A DNA stretch of 9,254 nt from CAZNYN01 sp964577295 (GTDB taxonomy: Bacteria; Synergistota; Synergistia; Synergistales; Synergistaceae). Position 1 is the stretch's first letter. Every line of letters begins with the position of its first letter. The translations under genes were made by a program, and so were the position numbers. Under the pieces are notes generated by a model that searched no databases, was not told the DNA's origin, and saw only the letters and a list, made by a program, of their open reading frames with translations. The DNA lies in contig CAZNYN010000061.1 in the NCBI GenBank assembly GCA_964577295.1, positions 1-9,254 of the forward strand. The letters run 5' to 3'. This document shows, in pieces, positions 6,170 to 9,254 of the stretch.

Positions 6170-7588
6170 ATGGCACATCACGAAATAACACCGGAACAGA
6201 CAGCGGCTTTAGACGAGATTTTTACCAAGGCCAGAGCAGCCGAAAAAGTAATTGAAAACTATACTCAGGAACAGGTTGACCGTATGGTACGCTGTGTAGC
6301 ATGGGCAGCCGGAAACCCCAAGACATTCCAGGAAATATGCTGGATGGGTGTTGACGAAGCGGGAGCAGGAGACAGAAACGGACGCTACGGCAAGCGCCAT
6401 AAGATTCTCGGAGTGCTGCGCGATGCACTTCGTCAAAAGAGCGTCGGAATCATCGAGACTCTGCCGGAAAAGGGCATAGTTCGCTACGGCAAGCCGGCGG
6501 GAGTAATAACCTCTCTTATCCCCATGACAAACCCGGAACTTACCCCTATAGTGACGGCAATATATGCTCTTAAAGCACGCGATGTCGTTGTCTTTTCGCC
6601 GCATCCCCGCACAGTAAAGACAACAAACAGAGTTGTACAGATTATGAGAGACGCTCTTGCCGCAATAGGCGAGAACCCCGATTTCCTTCAGTGCGTAACA
6701 GAGGTAAATATGGATCTTGTAGCGGAAACAATGAAGCGCTGCGATCTTATTATGGCTACAGGCGGCCCCGCAATGACAAAGGCGGCCCACAGCAGCGGCA
6801 AGCCTGCATATTGCTCGGGCGCAGGAAACGCGACAATGATTTTTGACGAGACAACCGATGTCAAACAGGCAGCCATGAACACAAGAATAAGCAAGACTTC
6901 CGACTTTGGTTCAGGCTGTTCCGCAGACGGCAACCTTATCATCAGCGACCAGGTCTATGATGATATGCTTGCGGCTCTTGAGGCTGAAGGCGGCTACCAT
7001 GCTACGGACGAAGAGCGCGAAGCGATAAAGAAAGTTATGTGGGATGAAGCGGGACACAGAATAGTGGCGTCAGTCGCCGTATCCCCCCAGGAACTCTGCC
7101 GCCAGGCAGGATTTGAGATCCCGGCAGACCGCAAGTTTGTAATGGTAAACAGCGAAGGCATAGGCAAGGAGTTCAAATTCAGCGGAGAAAAGCTTACGAC
7201 CCTTTTGACCCTTTACAAATATGAGGGCGAGTTTGAAAACGCTCTTAAGATGATGGACGAGATTTACAAAGTCGGCGGACGCGGACACAGCTGCGGCATA
7301 TTCAGCTTTGACGACGACCACATCAACCGTTTGGCTCTCAGAGCTCCCGTAACGAGAGTAATGGTGCGTCAGCCTCAGTCAAAGGCGAATGCCGGAAGCG
7401 CACAGAACGGTATGGCAATGACTTCCAGCATGGGCTGCGGAACATGGGGCGGCAACCAGGTATCCGAAAACATAGCTCTTAAACACTACATGAACAGCAC
7501 ATGGGTCGCAAAGCCGATAATGACAGACCAGCCCGCCGAGGATATACTTTTTGGCGAGTTCTACGATCCTACAGTGACAAAAGACTAG
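6170..7588 (+). CDS. CoA-acylating aldehyde dehydrogenase, SauS (sulfoacetaldehyde dehydrogenase)-like
   Basis: A 472-residue cytoplasmic member of the aldehyde dehydrogenase superfamily, of the CoA-acylating branch (aldehyde + CoA + NAD(P)+ to acyl-CoA). Evidence: the TNP motif (120-122) in place of the non-acylating pattern, ATGGPAM (196-202), GAGN (217-220), the probable catalytic Cys250 in SDFGSGCSADGN, FSGEKLTTLLTLY, and GRGHSCGIFS. The C-terminal SMGCGTWGGNQVSENIALKH and DILFGEFYD closely recall the acylating sulfoacetaldehyde dehydrogenase SauS rather than PduP, EutE or AdhE (comparison from memory). The start has AAAGGAG at 6155-6161. No SauT-type CoA ligase or Xsc is nearby, so sulfoacetaldehyde is only one candidate substrate. 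In this cluster it more likely converts the aldehyde released by the ThDP enzyme to an acyl-CoA (inference). Confidence 0.85.
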   Translation: MAHHEITPEQTAALDEIFTKARAAEKVIENYTQEQVDRMVRCVAWAAGNPKTFQEICWMGVDEAGAGDRNGRYGKRHKILGVLRDALRQKSVGIIETLPEKGIVRYGKPAGVITSLIPMTNPELTPIVTAIYALKARDVVVFSPHPRTVKTTNRVVQIMRDALAAIGENPDFLQCVTEVNMDLVAETMKRCDLIMATGGPAMTKAAHSSGKPAYCSGAGNATMIFDETTDVKQAAMNTRISKTSDFGSGCSADGNLIISDQVYDDMLAALEAEGGYHATDEEREAIKKVMWDEAGHRIVASVAVSPQELCRQAGFEIPADRKFVMVNSEGIGKEFKFSGEKLTTLLTLYKYEGEFENALKMMDEIYKVGGRGHSCGIFSFDDDHINRLALRAPVTRVMVRQPQSKANAGSAQNGMAMTSSMGCGTWGGNQVSENIALKHYMNSTWVAKPIMTDQPAEDILFGEFYDPTVTKD

Positions 7589-7608
7589 AATCGGAAGGTG
7601 AGGCTCTC

Positions 7609-8490
7609 ATGTTCAATACTACGGTAAATACAAAATTCTTCGGGCTGCTCGGCAGTCCTTTGAGCCAGAGCGCTGCGCCTTTCATGCAGAACAGCGTCTA
7701 TCAGAAGCTCGGAATGGACTGCCTCTATGTCCCGCTTGAAATCGACATGGAACAGCTCGAGCATGTAATAAAGAACCTTGAGAACTTTCACTATGCCGGC
7801 TCGGGAGTGACCATGCCGTTTAAGACTCATGCCTACAAATACCTTGACGGCCTTGCCGATTCGGCAAAGTATACCGAGGTGGTAAACACCATAGTCTTTG
7901 AAAACGGCAAAAAAATCGGACACAACACGGACGGAACCGGCTTTGCTCTTTCTTTGAAAAAACAGCTTCAGCTTGAAATTCCCGATCACAAATATCTGAT
8001 TTTAGGCTCGGGCGGAGCTGCCACCGCAATAGCATGCACGCTGGCGTCGGAAGGAGCAAAAGAAATAAAGTCCCTCTGCATCGCAAAAGACTATTTCTGC
8101 GCAGAAACTCTCTATGCCAGAGTGGACAAACACTTCCCCATGGTCTGCACCATAGCGGAAATGACAGATAAAAACATTGCAGAATCTCTTGAAAAGTATG
8201 ACGTCATCATACACGCCACAAAGGTCGGCATGTATCCGCACTCTGACGATATACTCTTTGACCCTGAGCTTCTGAAACCAGAGCATATAGTATGCGACGT
8301 GGTCTACGTTCCTGTAATGACAAAGCTGCTTAGAGAAGCCTCCGCACGCGGATGCAGAACTCTTTCCGGTCTGTGGATGAACACATATCAGGCGGCAGAG
8401 CAGATACGCCTTTGGACCGGAGTGGAAGCTCCGACAGACTATATGTATGAACACAGCCTAGAATTCCTGCGTTCGCAGGGCAAGGCGTAG
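7609..8490 (+). CDS. AroE-like shikimate/quinate dehydrogenase paralogue
   Basis: A 293-residue cytoplasmic NAD(P)-dependent dehydrogenase with the two-domain AroE plan. The ATG at 7609 is chosen over upstream in-frame codons because GGAAGGTGAGG (7593-7603) precedes it and the protein then begins as AroE proteins do, 20 bases after the aldehyde dehydrogenase stop. Conserved features: catalytic Lys72 (VTMPFK), Asn93, Asp108 (NTDGTGF), glycine-rich GSGGAATA (133-140), ATKVGM, and Gln in NTYQAAEQIRLWTG. Differences from true AroE: the HSxSP motif is QSAAP (Gln20, Ser21, Ala23), so one of the two Ser residues that hold the shikimate carboxylate is lost; the GxNVT Asn is Gly66; and the NRT cofactor motif reads AKD. 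A catabolic enzyme acting on quinate, shikimate or another hydroxy acid is more likely than chorismate biosynthesis. Confidence 0.85.
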   Translation: MFNTTVNTKFFGLLGSPLSQSAAPFMQNSVYQKLGMDCLYVPLEIDMEQLEHVIKNLENFHYAGSGVTMPFKTHAYKYLDGLADSAKYTEVVNTIVFENGKKIGHNTDGTGFALSLKKQLQLEIPDHKYLILGSGGAATAIACTLASEGAKEIKSLCIAKDYFCAETLYARVDKHFPMVCTIAEMTDKNIAESLEKYDVIIHATKVGMYPHSDDILFDPELLKPEHIVCDVVYVPVMTKLLREASARGCRTLSGLWMNTYQAAEQIRLWTGVEAPTDYMYEHSLEFLRSQGKA

Positions 8491-8510
8491 AAGAATTTTT
8501 TTAAAACCGC

Positions 8511-8559
8511 ATAGGGCAAAATCCTCGCAGCTCTTTGGCTTAGCGGGGATTTGCTCTAT
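8511..8559 (+). terminator. Terminator-like hairpin after the AroE-like gene
   Basis: ATAGGGCAAAATCCTCGC (8511-8528) pairs with GCGGGGATTTGCTCTAT (8543-8559) with one G-U pair and one bulged A, and the loop can close further through AGC/GCT. This is the strongest hairpin in the window. It is followed only by ATTATGG, not a real T-run, while a T7 tract (8496-8502) sits before it. It probably ends or protects the transcript of the main cluster; termination efficiency is uncertain. Confidence 0.55.
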
Positions 8560-8595
8560 TATGGCAAGATATTTCGGATCGCGGAGGTGGCAATT

Positions 8596-9254
8596 ATGAA
8601 GAACAACTATCTTTTAGGCGTCATGGCGGGTTTATGCTCAGCACTTCTCTGGGGAGCCCAAAGTCCCATTGCCAAGATAATATCCGCAAGCGGGCTTAAT
8701 CAAGTTTCGGTCATTTGCTACCGCGCTGTTTTCACTGTATTGACAGTTGGGCTTTTTATACTTTGCACAAAAGGCAAATCTGCTTTTAAGATAGACAGAT
8801 CAACTGCTTATTCTTACTCTGCCGTCGGCATACTCGGTATAGGCTGCAACGCCTCCGGCTTTATGCTCTCCTGCGTCTATCTTTCCGTGCCTCAGGCTCT
8901 TATACTGCACTACACCTTCCCCCTTATAACTATGGCAGGAGAAATATTTATAACAAAAGAGCCCCCGAGCAAGCTTCAAGTCATATCCGGATTTCTCGTA
9001 ATGGTAGGACTGTACACAGGATTCTTTTACGGGAAGAGCTCATTTTTGGATGGTATCTCCCCAATAGGAATAGCTTGGGGCACTCTCTCCGTATTTGCGA
9101 TAGCGGGACAGACTCTCATAACGAGAAAAATCTCCAAAGGCGGGGCATCAGACCCAATCATACAGCTTTTCTACGCACACGTCTCAGCAGGAGCTCTTTT
9201 GATACCGGCAAAAAGCATCTTAATGGGATGGTCTGATCTGCACTTTCTCACACC
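8596..9254 (+). CDS. EamA-family (DMT superfamily) transporter, 5' part only
   Basis: An open frame of 219 complete codons runs from ATG 8596 off the window end; family members usually have about 280-300 residues, so roughly a quarter is missing. GGAGGTGG (8583-8590) is the ribosome binding site. The protein opens with YLLGVMAGLCSALLWGAQSP, the characteristic start of the first EamA repeat, and continues with regularly spaced hydrophobic helices. Typical EamA features include the ICYRAVF segment in helix 2 and ALILHYTFPLITMAGEIF ahead of the short charged stretch ITKEPPS. The second repeat begins near residue 155 (GIAWGTLSVFAIAGQTL). These are metabolite exporters or importers of very broad specificity. 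It lies beyond the hairpin at 8511-8559, so it may be a separate unit, though no distinct promoter is evident in the 105-base gap. Confidence 0.85.
   Translation, partial: MKNNYLLGVMAGLCSALLWGAQSPIAKIISASGLNQVSVICYRAVFTVLTVGLFILCTKGKSAFKIDRSTAYSYSAVGILGIGCNASGFMLSCVYLSVPQALILHYTFPLITMAGEIFITKEPPSKLQVISGFLVMVGLYTGFFYGKSSFLDGISPIGIAWGTLSVFAIAGQTLITRKISKGGASDPIIQLFYAHVSAGALLIPAKSILMGWSDLHFLT

Noticed and set aside
6209..6790. A 193-codon minus-strand open frame inside the aldehyde dehydrogenase gene
   Set aside because: Its Cys- and Tyr-rich composition is typical of an antisense shadow; the opposite strand carries family motifs throughout.
7501..7608. 36-codon in-frame upstream extension of the AroE-like gene
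   Set aside because: It overlaps the end of the aldehyde dehydrogenase gene in another frame and has no AroE similarity; the ATG at 7609 has a good ribosome binding site.
1..9254. CRISPR arrays, insertion sequences, tRNA or rRNA genes
   Set aside because: No regularly spaced repeats, transposase motifs, terminal inverted repeats or tRNA-like cloverleafs were seen by eye.

Overview
The window reads as one stretch of catabolic accessory DNA from a Gram-negative-type, probably anaerobic or fermentative bacterium. All seven genes lie on the + strand. The tripartite TRAP transporter, with a signal peptide on its binding protein, implies an inner membrane and periplasm. The CoA-acylating aldehyde dehydrogenase and the thiamine diphosphate (ThDP) enzyme suit an organism that ferments organic acids. 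The codon style (frequent ATA for Ile, mixed AGA/CGC for Arg) and AT-rich spacers would fit a member of Synergistota such as Cloacibacillus or Synergistes. That placement is a low-confidence guess, because no marker gene is present.

Layout: (1) 1-196, AT-rich leader with a good sigma-70-type promoter and candidate operators. (2) 197-1024, TIM-barrel sugar-phosphate-isomerase/epimerase-like protein. (3) 1025-1272, a second promoter region carrying the same operator motif. (4) 1273-3099, ThDP-dependent enzyme of the acetolactate synthase/2-oxoacid decarboxylase superfamily. (5) 3164-6062, TRAP transporter genes in the order binding protein, small permease, large permease, with a structured RNA spacer after the binding-protein gene. 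(6) 6170-7588, CoA-acylating aldehyde dehydrogenase most like the SauS (sulfoacetaldehyde dehydrogenase) type. (7) 7609-8490, AroE-like shikimate/quinate dehydrogenase paralogue with an altered substrate pocket, followed by a strong hairpin. (8) 8596 to the end, 5' part of an EamA/DMT-family transporter cut by the window edge.

How the genes may work together (inference): the TRAP system imports a carboxylate or other organic acid. The AroE-like dehydrogenase and TIM-barrel protein oxidise, dehydrate or isomerise it. The ThDP enzyme cleaves or decarboxylates a 2-oxo intermediate to an aldehyde, and the acylating dehydrogenase traps the aldehyde as an acyl-CoA, conserving energy. The order of steps and the substrate cannot be read from the sequence. 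I do not recognise this gene combination as a named pathway, so it is the main candidate here for something undescribed. A shared 17-bp motif, TTTCCGTTNNNTGAAAA, just downstream of both promoters suggests that one off-window repressor controls the whole cluster.
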